The position numbers were made by a program, and so were the translations under genes. A model generated the notes under the pieces. That model did no database searches. It worked only from the letters and a program-made list of their open reading frames with translations, and had not been told where the DNA came from. Below, piece after piece: positions 1-5,380 of a stretch of 5,858 nt of DNA. Source of the DNA: Sulfurovum sp. (lineage in GTDB: Bacteria > Campylobacterota > Campylobacteria > Campylobacterales > Sulfurovaceae). Numbering within the stretch: position 1 is the first letter of the stretch; every line of letters starts with the position of its first letter. The DNA lies in the NCBI GenBank assembly GCA_026193735.1, contig JAPHUJ010000097.1, positions 1 through 5,858 of the forward strand, read 5' to 3'.

Positions 1-542
1 GCTGAACGTGTCAAACTCATACGCATATAAGGAGCAGTTGCTGGTTCGATCACTATACACAGATCTTCATTATTCAGATCCAAAGCCTTTTCCAGTTTTG
101 CATTATCAGGGAAAAGAGAAGCCGTATGGGCATCATTTCCCATACCTAAAATAAGTACATCAAAAGGGAAAAGTGCTTCTTTCATCTTTTTTGTACACCA
201 TTTTTCTGCCGTTTTGACATCTAGTTTCTCAGTATACATACCTATAAATGTAGCCGTGCTTGCATTGCCTTGAAGCAAATATTTTTTTACAAGATTTTCA
301 TTGCTGTTTTCATCTGATGCAGGTATCCATCTTTCATCACAAAGACCAACACTTATTTTTTCCCAGGCAAGAGAAGCCTCTCTGAGTTTTTTAAAGAGTG
401 GTTTGGGTGTACTGCCTCCGGAAACAAGTAAAGAGGCTTTCCCTTTTTCATCAATCGCTTCTTGCAGGTGTTTTGTAATACTTTGACTGAGTGCTACTAT
501 CAAATCATCTTGCCCGCTAAAAGCATGTTCAGATCTACTCAT
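1..542 (-). CDS. pgl: 6-phosphogluconolactonase (partial, 3' end beyond left edge)
   Basis: Soluble cytoplasmic enzyme that hydrolyses 6-phosphogluconolactone, the product of the neighbouring glucose-6-phosphate dehydrogenase, to 6-phosphogluconate. I translated it by hand from the ATG at 542: 180 complete codons plus two bases are present with no stop, so roughly the last fifth of a typical 220-250 residue protein is missing. Visible DevB/SOL-family motifs, in order, are SGGSTP (residues 41-46), the CDERWIP segment (68-74, family 'DERxVP') and LGMGNDAHTASLFP (132-145). The last motif normally reads DGHTASLFP; here the Gly is Ala, a mild change. The start is supported by AGGAGT at 550-555, seven bases upstream, inside the end of zwf. 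The gene overlaps zwf by 8 bases, so translational coupling is likely. Identification is firm from the three motifs plus context. Confidence 0.93.
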   Translation of the reverse strand, partial: MSRSEHAFSGQDDLIVALSQSITKHLQEAIDEKGKASLLVSGGSTPKPLFKKLREASLAWEKISVGLCDERWIPASDENSNENLVKKYLLQGNASTATFIGMYTEKLDVKTAEKWCTKKMKEALFPFDVLILGMGNDAHTASLFPDNAKLEKALDLNNEDLCIVIEPATAPYMRMSLTRS

Positions 543-1998
543 CGTGCCAACTCCTGCCATCTCTCGCGATAAGTTGTACCGCTGCACTGGGACCATCGGT
601 TCCCGCACTGTAACTTTTCATGGGCACGATATCTTCTGCCCAACCTTCCAATATGACATCGGCCCATTTCCATGCAGCTTCAACCTCATCCAAACGCATA
701 AAAAGTGTCGGGTTCGAACGAATCACATCTAAAAGTAAACGCTCATAGGCATCCGGTTTATGTTCCATATTCAGTGGAGTATTAAGTTCAAGTTCCACCT
801 GTTGCAACCTCATCTGCTCACTTAGTCCAGGAATTTTATTCATCAGTTGCAAATGAATACTTTCTTTGGGTTGAAGTGAGATTACAAGTTTGTTTTGAGA
901 AATACATTTACCTTTATTTGCAAATATAGAGTGTGGGATCATTTTAAAATAGATCACGATCTCCGAGTTTCTCTGACGCATACGCTTTCCACTTCGTAAA
1001 TAAAAAGGTACTCCATTCCAACGCCAATTGTCTATGTCTACACGAAGGGCAGCAAACGTTTCTGTTGTACTCTCTTCTACCCCTTCTCCTTCAAGATAAC
1101 CCGGCACAGCTTCTCCGTTGCTTGAACCTGATGCATATTGTGCACGGACTGTCTTTTGTTCAATGTCAGCTGCGCTCATTAAACGAAGAGAGCGCAGTAC
1201 TTTTACTTTTTCATCACGTACACTGTCTGCTTCCAGAGAACAAGGCGGTTCCATCGCTACAAGGCAGAGTAGCTGCATGAGGTGGTTTTGTACCATATCA
1301 CGCATAGCACCATACTCATCATAATATCCCCAACGCCCTTCAACACCAACACTCTCAGCTACGGTGATCTGCACATGGTCAATGTTATTCGCATCCCAAA
1401 GCGGCATAAAAATTCGATTCGAGAAACGAAGAGCCATAATATTCTGTACCGTATCTTTACCCAGATAATGGTCAATACGATAAATCTGTGATTCTTCAAA
1501 ATATTTCAAGACTTCCACATTGATCACGCGTGATGACTCAAGGTCACGACCGATAGGCTTTTCAAGGACAACCCTGCTTTGTGGTGTTATCAATTCCCAT
1601 TGACTCAATGACTTACAAATAGAGCCAAAAAAATCAGGTGCTGTTGAAAGATAATTGATCCTGTCTCTTTGAGGATACATAGTCAGGAGTTCTTTCAACC
1701 CACTATAACTTTCATCGTCAAAAAAATCTATAATAACAACATGCAGTTGTTTTTTAAAACGATCAAACTTGTCTTTATCAAAAGCTTTCTCCGGTAAAAA
1801 CTCCTGAAGTTTCAACTTAACAATATCACAATGTTCTTCGTTTGTCATTTGGTCTCTAGTAGCTGTAATAATACGACTTTCAGCATCCAAATATCCATCA
1901 CTACTCAAATGATAAAGTGCTGGCATCAGCTTTCTAAATGCGAGATCACCATGTCCGCCAAAAATAGTAATATCACATACACTTTTTATTTCATTCAT
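535..1998 (-). CDS. zwf: Glucose-6-phosphate 1-dehydrogenase
   Basis: Oxidises glucose-6-phosphate to 6-phosphogluconolactone with NAD(P)+, the entry step of the oxidative pentose phosphate and Entner-Doudoroff routes. From the ATG at 1998 the protein is 487 residues, the usual length. Visible features are an N-terminal Rossmann dinucleotide loop IFGGHGDLA (12-20), R48 at a position associated with NADP 2'-phosphate recognition in this family, EKPIGRD (146-152), the substrate signature RIDHYLGK (174-181, with D176, H177 and K181), and H239 in MVQNHL, equivalent to the catalytic base in the Leuconostoc enzyme. The C-terminal domain contains RSGKRM (335-340) and DAYERLLLDVIRSN (416-429). An in-frame GTG at 2064 would add 22 residues, but this puts the Rossmann loop unusually deep and has no better ribosome site. 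I therefore prefer 1998, preceded by a weak purine run (AGAGAAAG, 2002-2009). The 3' end overlaps pgl, with which it forms an operon. Confidence 0.97.
   Translation of the reverse strand: MNEIKSVCDITIFGGHGDLAFRKLMPALYHLSSDGYLDAESRIITATRDQMTNEEHCDIVKLKLQEFLPEKAFDKDKFDRFKKQLHVVIIDFFDDESYSGLKELLTMYPQRDRINYLSTAPDFFGSICKSLSQWELITPQSRVVLEKPIGRDLESSRVINVEVLKYFEESQIYRIDHYLGKDTVQNIMALRFSNRIFMPLWDANNIDHVQITVAESVGVEGRWGYYDEYGAMRDMVQNHLMQLLCLVAMEPPCSLEADSVRDEKVKVLRSLRLMSAADIEQKTVRAQYASGSSNGEAVPGYLEGEGVEESTTETFAALRVDIDNWRWNGVPFYLRSGKRMRQRNSEIVIYFKMIPHSIFANKGKCISQNKLVISLQPKESIHLQLMNKIPGLSEQMRLQQVELELNTPLNMEHKPDAYERLLLDVIRSNPTLFMRLDEVEAAWKWADVILEGWAEDIVPMKSYSAGTDGPSAAVQLIARDGRSWHDE
550..555 (-). promoter_or_regulatory. 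Ribosome binding site for pgl inside the zwf 3' end
   Basis: The minus strand reads AGGAGT, seven bases before the ATG at 542 and inside the last zwf codons. It identifies the pgl start and explains how the overlapping gene is translated. Confidence 0.65.
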
Positions 1999-2001
1999 TA
2001 A

Positions 2002-2009
2002 CTTTCTCT
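2002..2009 (-). promoter_or_regulatory. Weak ribosome binding site choosing the zwf start
   Basis: The minus strand reads AGAGAAAG followed by TTA and the ATG at 1998. It is a purine-rich, imperfect Shine-Dalgarno run with suitable spacing. It supports the ATG at 1998 over the upstream in-frame GTG at 2064. Confidence is limited because the match to AGGAGG is poor. Confidence 0.4.
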
Positions 2010-2074
2010 TTTTTAAATTTTTTATAAAATAATTTGTTGCAGTAAGAAACATAAACACTGCCACTTAACTCACT

Positions 2075-2188
2075 TTAATCCCAAGAAATAGAACCAACAT
2101 CAAAAACAAGTGAGGCAAAAATACTAAAATATATTGTACCTAACATGAGAATTATTTGAGCCAAAAAAGGTGCCTTATTTTTAAACAC
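2075..2188 (-). CDS. Possible 37-residue single-helix membrane protein
   Basis: I do not recognise this gene. Reading from a GTG at 2188 to TAA at 2075 gives 37 codons. The predicted peptide starts MFKNKAPFLAQ, continues with an uninterrupted hydrophobic stretch (about residues 8-30, containing IILMLGTIY and FSIFASLVF) and ends in a short polar tail, DVGSISWD. Two lysines before the helix and acidic residues after it suggest an N-in topology by the positive-inside rule. A purine run (AAGAGAG, about 2195-2201) lies about six bases upstream, and an in-frame TAA at 2194-2192 just before the GTG rules out a longer version. It sits between the antiporter-like gene and zwf on the same strand, ending 76 bases before zwf. 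It could be chance, since AT-rich spacers readily yield hydrophobic codons, and the start is not ATG. Confidence 0.4.
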   Translation of the reverse strand: MFKNKAPFLAQIILMLGTIYFSIFASLVFDVGSISWD

Positions 2189-2209
2189 ATTTTACTCTCT
2201 TACTGCTAC

Positions 2210-2240
2210 GATGGTATATTATGCTTTATATAGTGTAAAT
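2210..2240 (-). promoter_or_regulatory. Promoter-like AT-rich sequence upstream of the small ORF and zwf
   Basis: Just past the stop of the MrpE-like gene the minus strand carries TTTACA (2239-2234, five of six matches to a -35 box), then TATAAA (2230-2225) and CATAAT (2223-2218, five of six matches to a -10 box). TTTACA is too close to CATAAT for a standard sigma-70 pair. At 17-base spacing it would pair with TACCAT (2216-2211). In bacteria whose -35 is poorly conserved the CATAAT box alone could serve. It is the best candidate I see for a promoter giving zwf-pgl its own transcript, but this rests on motif resemblance only. Confidence 0.28.
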
Positions 2241-2245
2241 TCTCA

Positions 2246-2707
2246 CTAGACTTTCGCAATAATATCTTCAAACTCTTTTGTAATATTCTCTTTATTTGAA
2301 CCCTCATTATACTCTATGACATGAATAAACAGTTTGTCATCTTTTATATCAAGCGTTAATGTTCCCGGTGTCAGTGTAATGGAATTAGCAAGTAAAAGCT
2401 TTTTCCAGTCACTGTCAAGGTCTGTTTTTACAGCGACTATAGCAGGTGAGAGCTTCATATCTCTTCGTAGCACTCTTTTAGATATTTGCATATTGGAAAT
2501 GATCAAGTTTTTAAGTAAAACAAACAGATACACCATAAACCAAAAAGGGTTTATGGATTCAAATGCTTTGTGTGTAAATAGTTTTAGATAAACCAACGAT
2601 ATAGAGAAACTAACCCCTATTCCGACTAAAATATTGGAAATTTGAAAATTTGATGTCAAAATAATCCACATACCAAAAAGTAAAACCGTCCAAAAAAGAA
2701 GTATCAT
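2246..2707 (-). CDS. MrpE/MnhE-family Na+/H+ antiporter subunit E-like protein
   Basis: Small membrane protein of the family that forms subunit E of multisubunit Mrp cation/proton antiporters. Homologues also occur in the membrane arms of MBH/MBX-type respiratory complexes. The 153-residue length is normal for the family. Hydrophobic segments lie at about residues 2-18, 22-42 and 53-71. They are followed by LKNLIISNMQISKRVL (65-80) and the family hallmark NSITLTPGTLTLDI (108-121) in a cytoplasmic C-terminal domain ending in a charged tail. The start codon overlaps the stop of the ferredoxin gene as ATGA, with AAAGGA (2714-2719) upstream, so it belongs to the same operon as the complex I-like genes rather than to an mrpA-G cluster. 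Its probable role is structural or ion-translocating in that complex. Other Mrp-type subunits, if present, would lie beyond the right edge. Confidence 0.88.
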   Translation of the reverse strand: MILLFWTVLLFGMWIILTSNFQISNILVGIGVSFSISLVYLKLFTHKAFESINPFWFMVYLFVLLKNLIISNMQISKRVLRRDMKLSPAIVAVKTDLDSDWKKLLLANSITLTPGTLTLDIKDDKLFIHVIEYNEGSNKENITKEFEDIIAKV

Positions 2708-3099
2708 TCCTTATCCTTTGGCATATATAGAAAATCACTTGCATGTTTTGTTACATTTAAGTAATCATCTTCCAGTTTCAAGCTGTTAGGAGGGCAGACA
2801 TCCGTACAAAGTGAACACCAGCAACACCTTCCATAATCTATACGGGGAATGCATTGTGAAGTATTTTTACTATTATACTCTTTGTCCGTTTTGATCATAT
2901 CTATTGCATCATTCATACAAACATCCTGACAGTTTGCACAACCAATACAATCTGCTAAAAAATTGGTATGAAAACCGCGATACCCTTTAGCCGTCTCTTT
3001 TTTGACAGCAGGATACGCTATGGTGTTTGGCTTTAGCCAAAAAGCAGTAATGATACTAAGCGGGGAAAGTGTTCCTTTTAAATCAACAGACCATTTCAT
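2704..3099 (-). CDS. NuoI/EchF-like subunit with two [4Fe-4S] clusters
   Basis: Electron-transfer subunit of the complex I / group 4 hydrogenase family. It would pass electrons through two [4Fe-4S] clusters to the small subunit on the cytoplasmic face. It has 131 residues. The N-terminal part has the NuoI-type membrane-associated segment with KPNTIAYP (23-30) and YRGFHTN (40-46). The first ferredoxin motif is CIGCANCQDVC (51-61, ligands C51, C54, C57 and C61, followed by Met instead of the usual Pro). The second is CCWCSLCTDVCP (92-103, ligands C92, C95, C98 and C102, with an extra C93). C83 is another extra cysteine. It begins nine bases after the NuoD-like gene. Its AGGAG (3106-3110) includes bases of that gene's TAG stop, and its own stop overlaps the MrpE-like start. 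The same fold occurs in HyfH/HycF, so context decides the assignment. Confidence 0.92.
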   Translation of the reverse strand: MKWSVDLKGTLSPLSIITAFWLKPNTIAYPAVKKETAKGYRGFHTNFLADCIGCANCQDVCMNDAIDMIKTDKEYNSKNTSQCIPRIDYGRCCWCSLCTDVCPPNSLKLEDDYLNVTKHASDFLYMPKDKE

Positions 3100-3108
3100 C
3101 TTGTTCTC

Positions 3109-4212
3109 CTATCTCTCTATCTCAGGCGGGCAAATGCCGAGTGAATTCATGATCAGTGCAACATCACTCAGTTCTGCACCTATCAAAAGATCTTCCAAAA
3201 GTGTATAAGCATGGACAAGTGAAGGACCACGTACTTGCATACGTCGGATCTTCTCAGAGCCGTCACCAGCCATATAGTATGCAAATTCACCTCTGGCAGA
3301 TTCTACTTTTACCCAAGTATCATCTTTGGGAAGTTTGAATTTTCTATGCGTTGGAATTTTGATCATCACTTTACCCTCCGGCATCTTTCTAACAACCTGA
3401 TCTAAGATATGTAAGCTTTGATCCATCTCTGCACGACGCACCAAGGCTCTTGCATAAACATCACCTGTCGTTTGTGTCGGGACTTCAAATTCTAACTCAT
3501 TATACACAAGATACGGTGCATCTTTTCGTACATCAGCTTTGATACCGCAGCCACGAAGTACTTGACCCACATAACCGTTTGCAACAGCTTCCTCTTTGGA
3601 GATAATACCCACACCAACAGCTCTGTTTTTAAAACTGGCATTGTTTATAAAGATATCATCATAGTCTTTAAGCCGTTTTTTCATGTAGATTAACAATGTT
3701 GTCACTCTCTCTAAAAAACCTTCAGGCAGATCACGTCTCACACCACCGGGATAGATATACATATGGTAGACCCTTGCCCCTGTAAGCTCTTCAAAGAGAT
3801 CCAATATAAGGTCACGATCTGCAATCGCCCACTGCCCAACAGCATAAAGACCAATGGAACCACTCTGCCCTGCCATCCATAGAAATTGTGCAGCTAAACG
3901 AGACAGCTCTAAAACCATCACTCTAATATATTGTGCCCGAGGTGTCACTTCAAGCCCGGCCAACTCTTCAACAGCCATAGCAAAATTTGCTTCATTCGGG
4001 TCAGGTTCAGGTACACAGATACGACAAACGATCGTAAAAGCCTGAATGACTGTTCGTCTCTCTATGAGTTTCTCAAAGCCACGATGCAGATAACCCACAT
4101 GTGTAGTTGCTTTTTGTATCGTCTCACCGATAAGATCAAGTTCTATAGACATATTTCCGGTAATACCCGGATGTTGAGGCCCGTGAAAGATAGTGATATG
4201 TTTATTTTCCAT
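3109..4212 (-). CDS. NuoD/EchE-like large (catalytic-type) subunit with incomplete NiFe site
   Basis: Homologue of complex I 49-kDa subunit NuoD and of group 4 [NiFe] hydrogenase large subunits; 367 residues, lacking a NuoC fusion. Family features are HGPQHPG (10-16), HVGYLHRGFEKLIERRT (38-54), ELSRLA (102-107), DLFEELTGAR (138-147), GGVRRDLPEGF (156-166), ESARGEFAYY (304-313) and RGPSLVHAYTL (328-338). The Ni-ligand regions are unusual. C63 and C66 form an N-terminal CxxC, but the C-terminus (359-367) has only C361, with E364 where hydrogenases have the terminal cysteine. The segment after CxxC has the spacing of complex I, yet the quinone-site tyrosine position is V67 and the conserved histidine position is N73. 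The protein ends at the conserved terminal Arg, so there is no peptide for a hydrogenase maturation protease to remove. I judge it neither a standard hydrogenase nor a quinone-reducing NuoD, but an Ehr- or MBX-like relative. It overlaps the NuoC-like gene by 11 bases. Confidence 0.93.
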   Translation of the reverse strand: MENKHITIFHGPQHPGITGNMSIELDLIGETIQKATTHVGYLHRGFEKLIERRTVIQAFTIVCRICVPEPDPNEANFAMAVEELAGLEVTPRAQYIRVMVLELSRLAAQFLWMAGQSGSIGLYAVGQWAIADRDLILDLFEELTGARVYHMYIYPGGVRRDLPEGFLERVTTLLIYMKKRLKDYDDIFINNASFKNRAVGVGIISKEEAVANGYVGQVLRGCGIKADVRKDAPYLVYNELEFEVPTQTTGDVYARALVRRAEMDQSLHILDQVVRKMPEGKVMIKIPTHRKFKLPKDDTWVKVESARGEFAYYMAGDGSEKIRRMQVRGPSLVHAYTLLEDLLIGAELSDVALIMNSLGICPPEIER

Positions 4213-4759
4213 CTTTCACCTCCTCGTCTTTAGATTTTTGGGCTTTCTTCTCTGCTCGCAATCTTTTTGTTTCTGCTTTCGTATCTACATTATCCTCACG
4301 TCCCTCTCGAAAGATAAGATGATTGGTCACAAACTCTAAAGTATCAAACTCTCGTCTAAGTGGTGGGGTATGCACCCAACTTTCCAAGCTCAACTCTTTC
4401 AGATTTTCATTTCCGGGAAAATCAATCCCATACATTTCATGCAGATCTCTTTCCATGATCTGAGCCTGTTTATATTCATGACTCAATGTCTTGGCCTGAG
4501 CATCTTCTCTGTTGATCATCGTCTGGATCATAAATGTATATTTTCTGTCCTCGGTAGTGAGCATATATGTCAATGCAAAATGCCCCTCTTCTATCCAATC
4601 CGTACAGGTGATGGCATTAAGTGTTTTGTAGTCATATTCATCTCTTAGCATGTGCATGAGTTCGAAGAGCCTGCTGTATTTGATACGTACTTTGTAAAGG
4701 TCATTACGTTTGACTTCTACATCATCGGTGGCAAAACGTTGTTTTATCTCGTTAAACAT
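4202..4759 (-). CDS. NuoC/EchD-like 30-kDa subunit
   Basis: Structural subunit of the peripheral arm in complex I and group 4 hydrogenases, holding the large and small subunits together; it has no cofactor of its own. It has 185 residues. The family signature lies at about 99-138, with AQIMERDLHEMYGIDFPGN (99-117; family ERE..DMfGI.F.G) and then W128 and PPLRREF (132-138). The region from 160 onward is a lysine/glutamate-rich tail without hydrophobic positions, probably disordered or coiled, and it carries the ribosome binding site of the next gene. The start overlaps the NuoB-like stop as TAATG, with GGAGGG (4765-4770) five bases upstream. The stop lies inside the NuoD-like gene. The protein is separate from NuoD, unlike the fused HycE/HyfG type. 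Confidence 0.92.
   Translation of the reverse strand: MFNEIKQRFATDDVEVKRNDLYKVRIKYSRLFELMHMLRDEYDYKTLNAITCTDWIEEGHFALTYMLTTEDRKYTFMIQTMINREDAQAKTLSHEYKQAQIMERDLHEMYGIDFPGNENLKELSLESWVHTPPLRREFDTLEFVTNHLIFREGREDNVDTKAETKRLRAEKKAQKSKDEEVKDGK
4219..4224 (-). promoter_or_regulatory. Perfect Shine-Dalgarno for the NuoD-like gene inside the NuoC-like gene
   Basis: The minus strand reads AGGAGG, six bases before the ATG at 4212 and within codons of the lysine/glutamate-rich tail of the upstream gene. It fixes the start of the large subunit gene, and it is the strongest ribosome binding site in the window. Confidence 0.75.
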
Positions 4760-5379
4760 TAAAGCCCTCCATCATATAAATACCAGTCAGCATCATAAGA
4801 TGGTTCTACTTTTTTACCCAGAATCGCTTCCTGATTCTTTCTGTAAAATTCATAATTCTCTTCATACTTTTTCCATGAAGAAGCTTTTCCTTCACCTATC
4901 TCTTTTTGAAGTGCTATAAAACCTTCAAGAATAGATTCCGGGCGAGGCATACATCCGTTTACATACATATCAACCGGTAGATAGTCTTCCAGTTTTTTGA
5001 TGGTGTTATAGGAGTCCCAGTACATACCACCGTTTACAGTACATGAACCAAGTGCCAAAATATATTTTGGATTTGACATCTGTTCATATGTTCTGATGAT
5101 CCGTCGCAGTGTTTTGTAAGAGCAGTAGCCTGAAACGATGATAACATCTGCCTGACGAGGTGTTGCAGCACCTCTGATGCCTAATCTCTCAGCATCATAA
5201 CGGCTGGTAAAGGTCGGTGGCATTTCAATGGCTCCACACCCTGTTCCATATGCCAAAACAAAAATGCTTCGTTTCCTAAACCAGTTCATCAGAAAATCCA
5301 CAGAGTTTTTGTGTGAAGTATCAGAGTTTAAGTCACCTTCTAAGGTTTTCTGTTCAAGTAAAAATCCATTATGTTCCAT
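4759..5379 (-). CDS. NuoB/EchC-like small subunit with altered cluster ligands
   Basis: Homologue of NuoB (PSST) and of group 4 hydrogenase small subunits, which carry the last [4Fe-4S] cluster before the active site or quinone site. It has 206 residues. NuoB features are MNWFRKRS (31-38), YGTGCGAIEM (44-53), ATPRQADVIIVSG (72-84), LGSCTVNGGMY (110-120), LPVDMYVNGCMPRPES (134-149) and a degenerate C-terminal tail. Complex I uses two adjacent cysteines in the first motif; here there is C48 followed by G49. C113 and C143 match the other two ligands. An additional C86 sits in SGYCS. A fourth cluster ligand is therefore not obvious: C86, water or another residue could serve. The start is one base after the NuoH-like stop, with GGAG (5385-5388). 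The identity is firm; the reaction is unknown. Confidence 0.93.
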   Translation of the reverse strand: MEHNGFLLEQKTLEGDLNSDTSHKNSVDFLMNWFRKRSIFVLAYGTGCGAIEMPPTFTSRYDAERLGIRGAATPRQADVIIVSGYCSYKTLRRIIRTYEQMSNPKYILALGSCTVNGGMYWDSYNTIKKLEDYLPVDMYVNGCMPRPESILEGFIALQKEIGEGKASSWKKYEENYEFYRKNQEAILGKKVEPSYDADWYLYDGGL

Positions 5380-5380
5380 A

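Noticed and set aside
2039..2061. Inverted repeat GCAGT...ACTGC with 13-base spacer upstream of zwf, a possible operator
   Set aside because: Five-base arms with a long spacer are expected by chance in a few hundred bases, and it matches no operator I know.
1999..2064. 22-residue N-terminal extension of zwf from a GTG at 2064
   Set aside because: It displaces the Rossmann loop from its usual place near the N-terminus and has no better ribosome site. The ATG at 1998 gives the family's normal length.
2160..2185. AAGG-CA-CCTT near-palindrome followed by T-run, resembling an intrinsic terminator on the minus strand
   Set aside because: The central loop would be only two bases, or four with a three-pair stem, and the rest of the stem is mismatched A/T. 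It is too weak to call a terminator, and it lies in the start of the possible small ORF.
3109..4212. Calling the operon a standard H2-evolving Ech/Hyf hydrogenase
   Set aside because: The large subunit lacks the second C-terminal cysteine needed for the NiFe site and has no C-terminal extension for protease maturation. The small subunit also lacks a ligand.
3931..4233. 100-codon open frame on the plus strand, opposite the large subunit gene
   Set aside because: It is antisense to strongly conserved NuoD-like coding sequence and shows no recognisable domain, so it is a shadow frame. The same applies to the other plus-strand frames across the window.
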